Assembly: GCF_028275115.1 (NCBI RefSeq)
Contig: NZ_JAQCNH010000097.1
Location: forward strand, 16,078-80,077
Reading direction: 5' to 3'
DNA length: 64,000 bases
From: Halorientalis sp.
GTDB lineage: Archaea; Halobacteriota; Halobacteria; Halobacteriales; Haloarculaceae
Each line of letters opens with the position of its first letter. Position 1 is the first letter of the stretch. The notes under the pieces were generated by a model. It did not search any database. It had not been told where the DNA came from and saw only the letters and a list, made by a program, of their open reading frames with translations. This document shows, one piece after another, positions 35,257 through 44,180 of this stretch. Position numbers and translations under genes: made by a program.

Positions 35257-35868
35257 CTACCCGTCGGGATACTTCGGCTCGTGTTTTTCGGCGCGTTCCA
35301 GCGCGGTTTCGACCACGTCACGCACGTCGCCCTCGAACGTGCTGCCGTGGCCGGCGTACATGTGTTCCACGCTATCGGGCATGCAGTCGAGGAGGTCTCG
35401 AACGCTCTCGACCAGTCGGTCGCGGGACTGGCCGGCCATATCCGTCCGGCCGAAGGAACCGTAGTCGAACGCCCCGTCGTCGTGGACGACCACGTCGCCG
35501 CTGAATACGGTGGTCTCGCTGACCAGCGAGACGTGATCGTCGGCGTGGCCGGGCGTGTACACTACGTCGAAAGCCTCGTCACCGATTACGACTTGATCGC
35601 CGTCCTCCAGTTCGACGGACTGGTGACGGTGGGGCGCGTAGGTGTAGCACTCGGCGTCGAACTCCTCGAGAACGTCGTCCAACTGGGCGACGTGGTCGCC
35701 GTGCTGGTGTGTGAGGACGACAGCGTCGAGGGTCCGGGTGTGATCGCGGACTTCCTCGACGACGCCGTTCATCGCACCGGCGTCGACCAGCACGGGGCGC
35801 TCGCCCAGCGCCAGATAGGCGTTGCAGGTGAACGTTTCCGCCTCCGCCGTGACGTTGTGTACGTCCAT
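35257..35868 (-). CDS. Metallo-beta-lactamase fold hydrolase (glyoxalase II-like)
   Basis: 203 residues. Metal motifs are VVLTHQHGDHVAQL (HxHxDH), VVYTPGHADDHVSLV (His), TVFSGDVVVHD (Asp) and HMYAGHGST (His). The compact length fits hydroxyacylglutathione-hydrolase-like members. The start MDVHNVTAEAETFTCNAYLA is typical. Substrate unknown. It is divergent from the DUF5786 gene. Confidence 0.9.
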   Translation of the reverse strand: MDVHNVTAEAETFTCNAYLALGERPVLVDAGAMNGVVEEVRDHTRTLDAVVLTHQHGDHVAQLDDVLEEFDAECYTYAPHRHQSVELEDGDQVVIGDEAFDVVYTPGHADDHVSLVSETTVFSGDVVVHDDGAFDYGSFGRTDMAGQSRDRLVESVRDLLDCMPDSVEHMYAGHGSTFEGDVRDVVETALERAEKHEPKYPDG

Positions 35869-35947
35869 GTTTGCCCCGTCGGCCGGAGAACGTTTCAGGG
35901 TACCGGGCGGCGAGATGCTTTTTACTCTGCAACTCTAATGAACTTGC

Positions 35948-36139
35948 ATGGGGTTCGGGAGCTACGACGAGTCCGAACAGGACAATCAGGACTACGACAC
36001 TGATTTTGAAGACGACGACGGCGTATCAACATCCGAGAACACCCACGACGGCGACGTCGAATACGAGTTCAGTGCGTCCAACGACGAACTGCTCGACAAA
36101 CTCAAACATATCAAAGAGGACGAAGACGAAAACACGTGA
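35948..36139 (+). CDS. DUF5786 family small acidic protein
   Basis: 63 residues beginning MGFGSYDESEQ and ending ASNDELLDKLKHIKEDEDENT. This start and end are characteristic of the haloarchaeal DUF5786 family; the rest is Asp-rich. Function unknown. Its stop overlaps the GTG of the DUF99 gene by 4 bases (GTGA), so the two are co-translated. Confidence 0.88.
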   Translation: MGFGSYDESEQDNQDYDTDFEDDDGVSTSENTHDGDVEYEFSASNDELLDKLKHIKEDEDENT

Positions 36140-36693
36140 AAAAAGGGGCCCGTGCCCTCGGTATCGCCGAGTCCTTCCGCGGGGACCGGAGTACGCTCGC
36201 CGGTGTCGTGACCCGCGCGAGCTGCGTCGCCGACGGCTTCGCCTTCACCACCTGCACCGTCGGCGGGACCGACGCCACGGACGCCATCTGTTCGCTGTTC
36301 GGCGACCTCGGGCGTGAAGACGTCCGGTATGTTCTCGTCTCCGGAATCGCCCCTGCATGGTTCAACGTCGTCGACCTGCACCACGTCGCCGACCGGACCG
36401 ACCGACCCGTCCTCTCCGTAACATACGAGAATAGCGAGGGGCTCGAACCGGCACTGCACGAGCAGTTCGACGGCGACGAACTCGACGAGCGACTTGAGAC
36501 CTATCTTGCCCAGCCCGACCGCCAGCGTGTCGGAATCGGCGACGAGACCCTCTTCGTCCGTGCCGTCGGCCTGAACGACGACGAGGCGGCGGCGGTCGTT
36601 GACGGTTTCACCCCGGTCGGCGGCCGCCCGGAGCCGCTCCGGGTCGCGCGTCTGGCCGCTCGCGGGGCCGACGAGTTCCGCCGCAGCCGCTGA
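36136..36693 (+). CDS. DUF99 family protein (endonuclease V-like fold)
   Basis: 185 residues from GTG at 36136. Family marks are KKGARALGIAESF, RSTLAGVVTRASCVADGFAFTTCTVGGTDATD, VRYVLVSGIAPAWFNVVDL and DRPVLSVTYE. DUF99 proteins have an RNase H/EndoV-like fold but no known activity. The coupling to DUF5786 and the next gene, a uracil-DNA glycosylase, would fit a nucleic-acid role, which remains inference. Confidence 0.9.
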   Translation: MKKGARALGIAESFRGDRSTLAGVVTRASCVADGFAFTTCTVGGTDATDAICSLFGDLGREDVRYVLVSGIAPAWFNVVDLHHVADRTDRPVLSVTYENSEGLEPALHEQFDGDELDERLETYLAQPDRQRVGIGDETLFVRAVGLNDDEAAAVVDGFTPVGGRPEPLRVARLAARGADEFRRSR

Positions 36694-36744
36694 CCGGGCT
36701 GGTGCAGGCGACTCACTTTTGTGCCCGCCCGCCGGAGCGACTGC

Positions 36745-37329
36745 ATGGGCGAGATGGAGCGTCTCGACGTTACCGAATGTACGCGCTGTCCCGACCTCGC
36801 GGACTGTCGCAGCCGGATCGTCAACGGCGTCGGTCCGGCGGACGCGGACCTGCTGTTCGTGGGTGAGGGGCCAGGCAAAAACGAGGACGAACGAGGCGAG
36901 CCGTTCGTCGGCCGGAGCGGCACAGTGCTGGACGACGCGCTCCAGGCTGCCGGACTCGCGCGGGCCGACGTGCGGATCACCAACTGCGTGCGCTGTCGGC
37001 CGCCGGAGAACCGCGACCCCCGAACCGGGGAACTCGACAACTGCCGCGAGTATCTCGAACGGGAGATCGACGCCGTCGAGCCGACGGTAATCGTCACCCT
37101 CGGGAAAGTGCCGAGCGAACACCTGCTGGGACGTGACGTCGGGGTGACCGGCGAGGCCGGCGACACGTTCGACTGTGACATCGCCGGTGAGACTCGACCC
37201 GTCATGGTCTCGGTCCACCCGGCGGCGACGCTGTACGACCGGAGTCAGAAAGAGACCTTCGAGTCGACAATCCAGCGGGCCGCGGACCTGATGGGGTCGG
37301 GCGGCCAGTCGACGCTCGGCTCGTTCTGA
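36745..37329 (+). CDS. Uracil-DNA glycosylase, family 4-type
   Basis: 194 residues from the ATG at 36745 (an ATG at 36754 is also possible). The four Fe-S ligands are visible: CTRCPDL near the N-terminus, then later Cys in NCVRCRPPENRDP and NCREYL. Catalytic motifs are FVGEGPGKNEDERGEPFVGRSG split around residue 45-65 (motif A, GEGPG) and VSVHPAATLY (motif B). It removes uracil from deaminated DNA in base excision repair. Confidence 0.92.
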   Translation: MGEMERLDVTECTRCPDLADCRSRIVNGVGPADADLLFVGEGPGKNEDERGEPFVGRSGTVLDDALQAAGLARADVRITNCVRCRPPENRDPRTGELDNCREYLEREIDAVEPTVIVTLGKVPSEHLLGRDVGVTGEAGDTFDCDIAGETRPVMVSVHPAATLYDRSQKETFESTIQRAADLMGSGGQSTLGSF

Positions 37330-37468
37330 TACTCGTGGGGCCTCGTCCCGCGTCCCCGCTCGGTTTCTCTCACGGGAACGCCGGGAGACCGAAGCTCTGC
37401 CGAGCTCCGGTCTCGCGGTGGTTGGTTGGAACGGAACTGATTTGACCCGGACTCGCCAATCATCGGAC

Positions 37469-38116
37469 ATGAGTACGACCCAGACGGCCGCCGAGGTGGT
37501 CGTCGTCGACTACGGGCTTGGGAACCTCCGAAGTGTAACCCGTGGGCTGGAGCGCGCGGGCGCGACAGTCGACCTGATCGAGGAACCAGGCGCCGTCGAC
37601 CGCGCCGATGGCATCGTCCTCCCGGGCGTCGGCGCGTTCAGCGAGGGGATGGAGAACGCCGGCCCGTTCCGCGACGCTTTGGCCGACGCTGCCGACGATG
37701 GAATCCCTCTCTTTGGCATCTGTCTCGGGATGCAGATGCTCCTCACGACCAGCGAAGAGGCCGACCACGCCGGTCAAGGCGAGGCCGAAGGGTTAGACCT
37801 GATTCCGGGCACCAACAGGCGGTTCCACGGCGACCAGAAGGTTCCGCACATGGGCTGGAACGAACTGGACGTGCAGCGGGCCCACCCGCTGGTCGACGGA
37901 ATCGACGGCGACCACGCTTACTTCGTCCACTCTTACTACGCCGAACCGGAGACCGACGAAGCGGTCGTCACCACGACCGACTACGGCCTTGACTTCCCGA
38001 GCATCATCGCCGACGAGAGCGGGACGGTCTTCGGGACGCAGTTCCACCCGGAGAAATCCGGGGAGACAGGGTTGCGGATTCTGCGGAACTTCGTGGCAAT
38101 CTGTGCGGAGCGATAG
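37469..38116 (+). CDS. hisH: Imidazole glycerol phosphate synthase, glutaminase subunit
   Basis: 215 residues from the ATG at 37469. The amidotransferase triad is present: FGICLGMQML (Cys nucleophile), and FGTQFHPEKSGETGL (His and Glu). VVDYGLGNLRSVTRGLE, VLPGVGAFSEGM and VPHMGWNEL are HisH hallmarks. It supplies ammonia to HisF in histidine synthesis. No other his genes are next to it, which is common in haloarchaea. A hairpin with a T-run follows. Confidence 0.97.
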   Translation: MSTTQTAAEVVVVDYGLGNLRSVTRGLERAGATVDLIEEPGAVDRADGIVLPGVGAFSEGMENAGPFRDALADAADDGIPLFGICLGMQMLLTTSEEADHAGQGEAEGLDLIPGTNRRFHGDQKVPHMGWNELDVQRAHPLVDGIDGDHAYFVHSYYAEPETDEAVVTTTDYGLDFPSIIADESGTVFGTQFHPEKSGETGLRILRNFVAICAER

Positions 38117-38125
38117 TCGGCCCTA

Positions 38126-38158
38126 CCGGATGCGAGCGTAGCGAGCATCCGGTTTTTT
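38126..38158. terminator. Hairpin plus T6 after hisH
   Basis: CCGGATGC at 38126-38133 pairs perfectly with GCATCCGG at 38145-38152 around an 11-base loop, followed at once by six T (38153-38158). It is 10 bases after the hisH stop and touches the stop of the convergent histidine kinase gene, so it most likely ends hisH transcription. Confidence 0.65.
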
Positions 38159-39548
38159 ACTGTGCGAGTGGCAGTGAGACCGTGACGACGTTGCCGTCCT
38201 CGTTCGTCTGGAAACTGATGCTGCCGTCGGAGAGGTCGACGATCCAGTAGACGAGCCAGAGGCCGAGCCCACTCGTGTGGGTGACGCTATCCATCTCCTC
38301 TTCGCCGGTCAGAACGCGATACTCGTACTCCGGGATCGGGGGACAGGTGTCCTCGATTTCGACGATGCAGCGACCGTCGGCCCGTGTCGCGTCGACGTGC
38401 ATCCACGCCGACGACCCGTCGGCGTGCTTCGCGGCGTTGCCGAGCAGTTCTCTGATCGCAGTCTTGACCTCGCCGATGGCGCAGACGTTCAGCGACGACG
38501 GGAGGTCGGTCTCCACGTCGGCATTAGGGTAGCGGTCTTTGACCGTCGACACGGCGTCCTCGACGGCCGCCGTCACGTCCATGCGACACGGCGTGACGGG
38601 ACCAGTGAGCAATTCGATGGTCCGGCGCTGCTTCTCGGCCTTGTGGAGTAACTCTCTGGCGGTGCGGTAGACCGCGGCTGCGTGCGCCGGAGGCTCGTCC
38701 TCCGGGTGTTCGGCGATGTACTCGGCGTGCCCGATGACAGTGTTGAGGTCGTTGCGGAGGTTGTGTCGAAGCATCGTGTCGATGACGCGCAACTGTCGCT
38801 CCCGGCGTCTGCGGTCGGTCACGTCGCGCGTGAACCCGACGATTCGAACGACCTCGCCCCGCTCGTAGATCGGTTCTGCCTGCACCCAGGCCCAGCGGCT
38901 GTAGTCCTGTCGTGGGTTGACGCGGTACCCGATGTCGACCGACTCGCCGGCCGAGAGTTGCGCCATGGCGTCGCGGACTGCCGGGCGGTCGTCGGGATGG
39001 ATCGCGTCGAGGAATTTCCGGGCGTCCGCACGGATCGTATCGGCCGACTGCCCGTAGATCGGCTCGTAGGCCGCGTTGATAAAGAGCAACTCGGACCAGT
39101 CCGCCGAGAACATCCACAGCACGTCGTCGGCCTTGGCAGCGATCTCCCCGAGGCGCTCGGCGGTCTCGTCGCGCTCGCGCTCGGCCCGGACCCGTTCGGC
39201 GATGTCCCGCGAGCTCACGATATACCCGTCCGTTTCTGGGCCAGTGAGCTCGCTGATTCGGCTTTCCAGCCACGTGTAGGAGCCGTCGCTGGTCCGGTGT
39301 CTGTACTCGATGGCCCTCTCGTCCGCTCCTCTGGCGACGACTCGCTCGAACCGTGAACGGACGCGCTCGCGGTCGTCGGGGTGGACGTACTCGAAGACGC
39401 TCTCACCCAGGAGGACCGCGGGGTCGTATCCGATAATGTCTGTCGTCGCCCGGTTCAGATACCGGAACGTCCCTGCCTCGTCGAGAACGACAATCTTGTT
39501 CCGGGCGTGGTTGAGTAGCACCTCCGCCGAAGCGGGCCACTCCATCAT
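38157..39548 (-). CDS. PAS-domain sensor histidine kinase
   Basis: 463 residues without membrane helices. PAS 1 is at about 8-115 (ARNKIVVLDEAGTFRYLNRA; IIGYDPAVLLGESVFEYVHPDD). PAS 2 is at about 130-245 (WMFSADWSELLFINAAYEPIYG; SRWAWVQAEPIYE). The dimerisation helix has the phospho-acceptor in DTMLRHNLRNDLNTVIGHAE. The ATPase domain has ELLGNAAKHADG (N box) and HTSGLGLWLVYWIVDLS (G box). It is a haloarchaeal cytoplasmic kinase with no adjacent response regulator. Confidence 0.93.
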   Translation of the reverse strand: MMEWPASAEVLLNHARNKIVVLDEAGTFRYLNRATTDIIGYDPAVLLGESVFEYVHPDDRERVRSRFERVVARGADERAIEYRHRTSDGSYTWLESRISELTGPETDGYIVSSRDIAERVRAERERDETAERLGEIAAKADDVLWMFSADWSELLFINAAYEPIYGQSADTIRADARKFLDAIHPDDRPAVRDAMAQLSAGESVDIGYRVNPRQDYSRWAWVQAEPIYERGEVVRIVGFTRDVTDRRRRERQLRVIDTMLRHNLRNDLNTVIGHAEYIAEHPEDEPPAHAAAVYRTARELLHKAEKQRRTIELLTGPVTPCRMDVTAAVEDAVSTVKDRYPNADVETDLPSSLNVCAIGEVKTAIRELLGNAAKHADGSSAWMHVDATRADGRCIVEIEDTCPPIPEYEYRVLTGEEEMDSVTHTSGLGLWLVYWIVDLSDGSISFQTNEDGNVVTVSLPLAQ

Positions 39549-39621
39549 CCTATACTGACTGCCGAAGAAAAAAAAAGTGGTGGCGGGAATCGGCTCGCTC
39601 GGGTCCGCAGGAGAACTGCGG

Positions 39622-40842
39622 TCAGTAGAACGCGATCGGACCCGTCTCGGCGTTGTCCTCGTCGGTGACTTTCTCGCGGGCGTCCTCGAAGTCCGTCATA
39701 CGGACCTCCGTCCGGCTGTCTCGGATGGCGAACATACCGGCCTCGGTGGTGAGACTAGCGAGTTCAGCCCCGCTGAAGCCCTCCGTCTCGGCGGCGATCG
39801 AAGCTAGGTCGAGGTCCTCGGCGAGGTTGAGTTCCGACGTGTGAATCTCCAGGATTCGCTCGCGGCCCTCTGCATCGGGTTCCGGCACTTCGATGAGGCG
39901 GTCGAAGCGGCCGGGGCGAAGAATCGCACGGTCGAGCATGTCGAAGCGGTTGGTCGCTGCGATGATACGGATTTCGCCGCGGTCCTCGAACCCGTCCATC
40001 TCCGAGAGCAACTGCATCATCGTCCGCTGGACCTCGGCGTCGCCCGACGTTTTCGACTCCGTCCGCTTGGCCGCGATGGCGTCGATTTCGTCGATGAAGA
40101 TGATGGCCGGCTCGCGCTCAGAGGCGAGCTCGAACAGGTCTCGGACCAGCCGTGCGCCCTCACCGATGAACTTCCGGACGAGTTCCGAGCCCGCCATCTT
40201 GATGAAGGTGGCGTCGGTCTCGTTGGCGACCGCTTTGGCGAGCATCGTCTTCCCGGTGCCGGGCGGACCGTGCAGAAGCACGCCGCTCGGCGGGTCGATT
40301 CCGATTTCGCGGAACTGCTCGGCGTTGACTAGCGGCTCCTCGACGGCCTCGCGGACCTCGCGAGTCTGTTCGTCCAGGCCGCCGATGTCGTCGTACAGCA
40401 CGTCGGGACTGTGGTCGACCTGCATCGCCTGGGCGCGGGCGTCGGTTTCGGCGTCCAGAAGTGCCTGCACCGAAAAGGAATCGTTGATAGCGACCCTGTC
40501 GCCAGCTTCCAGCCCTTCGCGAAGGTTCGGCGACACCTCCGTAAGCACTTCCTGGTTGTTGCCGTGCTGTTTGACGATGACACCGTCCTCGGTGACCTCC
40601 TCGGCCGTGGCGATGTACAGCGACGACGTTTTTAGCGTCTCGTTCTCTCGTTCCAGCCTATCGACCTCGCCGCTGAGGTCCTCACGACGCTCCTGGGCCG
40701 AGTCCAGTTGCGACGATAGTTCGTTGTTGACTTGTTCTAGCTTGGTAAAGTGCTCCCGCAACGCATCCAGCCGTTCTCCTGGAGACATCTCCGGATCGAG
40801 ATCCAGGCGCGGCCGGTCCGGGAGCGACGGACTCCGGGACAT
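39622..40842 (-). CDS. pan: Proteasome-activating nucleotidase
   Basis: 406 residues. An N-terminal coiled coil at about 25-72 (LEQVNNELSSQLDSAQERRE), an OB domain at about 75-135 and the AAA+ domain follow: VLLHGPPGTGKTMLAKAVA (Walker A), AIIFIDEIDAIAAKRTES (Walker B), and RAILRPGRFDRLIEVP (Arg fingers). PAN unfolds substrates and opens the 20S gate. The C-terminus ends PIAFY; the usual gate-opening HbYX would have Tyr next to last, here Phe-Tyr. It is followed on the same strand by nothing coupled; pepF is upstream. Confidence 0.95.
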   Translation of the reverse strand: MSRSPSLPDRPRLDLDPEMSPGERLDALREHFTKLEQVNNELSSQLDSAQERREDLSGEVDRLERENETLKTSSLYIATAEEVTEDGVIVKQHGNNQEVLTEVSPNLREGLEAGDRVAINDSFSVQALLDAETDARAQAMQVDHSPDVLYDDIGGLDEQTREVREAVEEPLVNAEQFREIGIDPPSGVLLHGPPGTGKTMLAKAVANETDATFIKMAGSELVRKFIGEGARLVRDLFELASEREPAIIFIDEIDAIAAKRTESKTSGDAEVQRTMMQLLSEMDGFEDRGEIRIIAATNRFDMLDRAILRPGRFDRLIEVPEPDAEGRERILEIHTSELNLAEDLDLASIAAETEGFSGAELASLTTEAGMFAIRDSRTEVRMTDFEDAREKVTDEDNAETGPIAFY

Positions 40843-40934
40843 CTGACTATCTGTGTTAACGGGCGCTCGTAAAAGGGCCTTTGGGTCCCGGCTAACCTCC
40901 CCCGCCGTGACCCGATCCGTCGATTCCCCGGTGA

Positions 40935-42725
40935 TCAGGTCAGGTTCGCGAACTCGTCGAGGTAGTCATCGTAGACGTCGAGGGCCGACTCCACGGGGTC
41001 GGGCGAGGCCATGTCGACGCCGGCGTCCTGGAGTAGTTCGAGGGGGTACTCCCGGGACCCCTTCCGGAGGAAGTCGACGTACTGCGTGGCTGCGGGCTCG
41101 CCCTCCGAGAGGATGGTGTCGACCAGTGCGACGGCCGCACTGATACCCGTCGCGTACTGGAAGACGTAGAACGCCCGGTAGAAGTGGGGGATGCGCATCC
41201 ACTCGCGGGCGATTCGGTCGTCGATTTCGGCCGGTTCGTAGTAGTCGCCTTTCAGTCCGTGGTAGAGTTCGTCCAGCCTGTCGGGGGTTAGCGCCTCGCC
41301 GGCCTCCGAGAGCTCGTGGGCACGGTGTTCGAACTCGGCGAACATGGTCTGGCGGTAGAGAGTAGACCGGAACCGTTCGAGGTACTCGTTGAGAACGTGC
41401 CGGCGGAGCCGCTCGTCGTCGACGGTGTCGAGCAGATGGTGGGTCAGCAGAGTCTCGTTGACCGTCGAGGCCACCTCTGCGACGAATATCTCGTAGCCGC
41501 TGTAGACGTAGGGCTGTTCCTCGCTCGTGAGTTGCGTATGGAGGGAGTGCCCGAGCTCGTGGGCCAGCGTGTACATCGAGGACACGTCGTCCTGGTAGTT
41601 CATCAGGATGTACGGCTGGGAGTCGTAGGTCCCGCCGCTGTAGGCCCCGGACTGTTTGCCGTCGGTCTCGTACACGTCGACCCAGCGCGACTCCAGCCCC
41701 TCCGCGAGCCGGGACTGGTACTCCTCGCCCAGCGGCGCGACGGCCTCCGTAACGTACTCACAGGCCGCCTCGTAGGTGACCTCCGGGCTCTCTCCGTCGA
41801 CCATCGGGACGTAGAGGTCCCACATCTGCAACTCGTCGGCCCCTATCGCCTCCCGCTTCAGTTCGGCGTGCCGGTGCAGACTATCCAGGTTTTCCCGGAC
41901 CGTGTCGACGAGGTTGTCGTACACTTCGACGGGGATGTTGGGACCGTCGAGTGCGGCCTCGCGGGCGGTGTCGTAGTTGCGCGCGGTCGCCAGTTTGCTG
42001 TCGGTCTTGACGCTGTTTTTGTACGCCGTTCCGACGGCATTACGAACCGTCTCCCACTCGTCGTAGAACTGTTCGTAGACGTCCTGGCGGAAGGCCCGGT
42101 CGGGGTTCTTCTGGAGCGTAGTAAAGTTGTTGAGCGTGATCCGTTTTTGCTCGCCCTCGGGCGTCTCGACCGCTGGGAACGTCATGTCTGCGTTGGCCAG
42201 CGTATTGTAGACCTCGCCGGGCGCGCCGGTCACCTCGCCGAGTTCGGCCAGCAGGTTCTCGATCTCGGCCGAGCGGGTGTGTTCTTTCATCCGCAGTACG
42301 TCGTCGAAGTAGTGGCCGTAGACCGCTAGATCGGACTCCTCGTCGACCATCGCCTCGATCTGGCCGCGGTCGAGGGCCTGCAACTCGGGTTCGATGAACG
42401 AGGCGGCGCTCTGTGCCTCGGAGGACAGCGACTGTGCGCGGGCCAACAGCGCCTGATAGTGGCTGTCGGTCGTATCCTCGTCGCGACGCATCCGTGCGTA
42501 CGAGGTAATATCCGAGACGGTCCGCATGACCTCCTCGCGGAGCGTCAGCACGTCCAGCAGGGTCGCGGCGTCCGCCGTCACCTGGCCTTCGTAGGCTGCC
42601 AGATCGGCCAGTCGCTCCTGGACCGCCTCGAAGGCGTCCTCCCACGCCTCGTCGTCGGCGTAGAGTGCCGCCAGATTCCACTTGTGTTCCTCGTCGATGT
42701 CGCTTCGTTCGGGAACCGAACTCAT
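40935..42725 (-). CDS. pepF: Oligoendopeptidase F (M3B metallopeptidase)
   Basis: 596 residues, full length. The zinc motif is TLAHELGHSLHTQL (HExxH) with the third ligand Glu expected in SGYEIFVAEVASTVNETLL. RDEDTTDSHYQALLARA and NEYLERFRSTLYRQTMFAEFEH are family blocks. It cleaves peptides of about 7-17 residues in the cytoplasm and could finish products of the nearby PAN/proteasome, an inference from function and proximity. Confidence 0.96.
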   Translation of the reverse strand: MSSVPERSDIDEEHKWNLAALYADDEAWEDAFEAVQERLADLAAYEGQVTADAATLLDVLTLREEVMRTVSDITSYARMRRDEDTTDSHYQALLARAQSLSSEAQSAASFIEPELQALDRGQIEAMVDEESDLAVYGHYFDDVLRMKEHTRSAEIENLLAELGEVTGAPGEVYNTLANADMTFPAVETPEGEQKRITLNNFTTLQKNPDRAFRQDVYEQFYDEWETVRNAVGTAYKNSVKTDSKLATARNYDTAREAALDGPNIPVEVYDNLVDTVRENLDSLHRHAELKREAIGADELQMWDLYVPMVDGESPEVTYEAACEYVTEAVAPLGEEYQSRLAEGLESRWVDVYETDGKQSGAYSGGTYDSQPYILMNYQDDVSSMYTLAHELGHSLHTQLTSEEQPYVYSGYEIFVAEVASTVNETLLTHHLLDTVDDERLRRHVLNEYLERFRSTLYRQTMFAEFEHRAHELSEAGEALTPDRLDELYHGLKGDYYEPAEIDDRIAREWMRIPHFYRAFYVFQYATGISAAVALVDTILSEGEPAATQYVDFLRKGSREYPLELLQDAGVDMASPDPVESALDVYDDYLDEFANLT

Positions 42726-42832
42726 TGGACACGTTAGGTGGGGACGTCAGGTAAGCCTTTACGCGGCGGCTGGGCCTGCCGGTCCCGGCCACACCGCGGT
42801 AGGCATTTGAGGGTGCCAACCGAACCCGAACC

Positions 42833-44176
42833 ATGGACATCGACCGGGCCCTCGGCCACGCCTGGCGCGACGACGCCCCCTGGGACCTGCTCACCAGGCT
42901 CTGTGAACTCGACGACCGGTTAGGCGGCCACCCAGGCGAGCGACGGGCAGCTGAGCTGGTCACCGACGCTCTCGGCGATGCGGGCGTCCGCGACGTCGAG
43001 ACCCACGACTTCGAGATGACTCGATGGATGCGCGGACAGACCGACCTCGTCGTCACGGTTCCCGACCGCGGTCTCGAACGCGCGTTCGAGGCTGTCGCGC
43101 TTCCGTACTCGCCGGCCGGCGACATAGATGCGTCGCTCGTCGACGTGGGCCACGGGACGCCCGCGGAGATCGACGATACCGACTGCGAGGGCCGTGTCGC
43201 GCTGGCGAGTACGGGCACACCGGCGGGTGCCGACCGACGAATCCACCGTATGGAGAAGGTGGGACATGCCGCGGCCGCGGGCGCGGCGGCGTTCGTCTTC
43301 GCCAACCACACACCCGGTCAGCTCCCGCCGACCGGTACCCTCCGGTTCGGCGAGGCCGCGGCCATTCCGGGCGTCGGCGTCAGCGCCGAGACGGGCGACT
43401 GGCTCCGGGAGTACGCGGCCGCCGGTGCGTCGGTGTCGCTCGCCGTCGACGCTGACACCTGCCCGGGGACGAGTCGCAACGTCGTTGGCCACCTGGGACC
43501 CGAGACGGACGAGTCGATTCTGCTGGTCGCACACTTCGACGGCCACGACGTTGGCGAGGCGGCCCTGGACAACGGCTGTGGCGTCGCCGTCCTACTCGGC
43601 GCGCTCCGCATCCTCGGCCACGTCGAGAGCAGTCTCGGAACCCGGATCGTAGTCGCGGCCGTCGGGAGCGAGGAGCTCGGTTTGCTCGGGAGCGAGGCGC
43701 TGGCCGCCGAGTTCGACCCGGAGCGGTTCCGCGCCGTCGTCAACTGCGACGGCGTCGGCCGCAGTCGCCGGCTCCGCGCGCTGACCCACACCAGCGGCGA
43801 CCTCTCGGCACTCGCGAGGAGGGTCGCGGCCGACCTGCGCCACCCGCTCGAAGTCAGCGAGCGACCCCACCCTTACAGCGACCACTGGCCGTTCCTCCGT
43901 CGCGGGGTGCCTGCGATACAGCTCCACAGCGAACGGGCCGACGACGAAGGCCACTGGGAGCGGGGCTGGACCCACACCCGCGCCGATACTCGCGAGAAAG
44001 CCGACGTGCGGACGATCCGTGAACACTCGATGGTCACCGCCCTGCTCGTCAGGACACTCACACGCGAGGACCAACTGCCGCCCCGGGTCGAACCCGCGAC
44101 CGTCCGCGAGCGACTCGTCGAGGCTGGCGCCGAACCCGGTATGGTCGCCGCCGGAATCTGGCCCGACGGCTGGTGA
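42833..44176 (+). CDS. M28-family aminopeptidase with inserted PA domain
   Basis: 447 residues. M28 metal ligands: ILLVAHFDGHDVGEAALDNGCGVAVLL (His, Asp), AAVGSEELGLLGSEALA (Glu pair), NCDGVGRS (Asp) and PHPYSDHWPFLRRGVPAIQLHS (His region). A protease-associated domain precedes the core (VALASTGTPAGADRRIH; AAAAGAAAFVFANHTPGQLPP). There is no signal peptide, so it is cytoplasmic. It is divergent from pepF and may act on the same peptide pool. Confidence 0.92.
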   Translation: MDIDRALGHAWRDDAPWDLLTRLCELDDRLGGHPGERRAAELVTDALGDAGVRDVETHDFEMTRWMRGQTDLVVTVPDRGLERAFEAVALPYSPAGDIDASLVDVGHGTPAEIDDTDCEGRVALASTGTPAGADRRIHRMEKVGHAAAAGAAAFVFANHTPGQLPPTGTLRFGEAAAIPGVGVSAETGDWLREYAAAGASVSLAVDADTCPGTSRNVVGHLGPETDESILLVAHFDGHDVGEAALDNGCGVAVLLGALRILGHVESSLGTRIVVAAVGSEELGLLGSEALAAEFDPERFRAVVNCDGVGRSRRLRALTHTSGDLSALARRVAADLRHPLEVSERPHPYSDHWPFLRRGVPAIQLHSERADDEGHWERGWTHTRADTREKADVRTIREHSMVTALLVRTLTREDQLPPRVEPATVRERLVEAGAEPGMVAAGIWPDGW

Positions 44177-44180
44177 CCGG

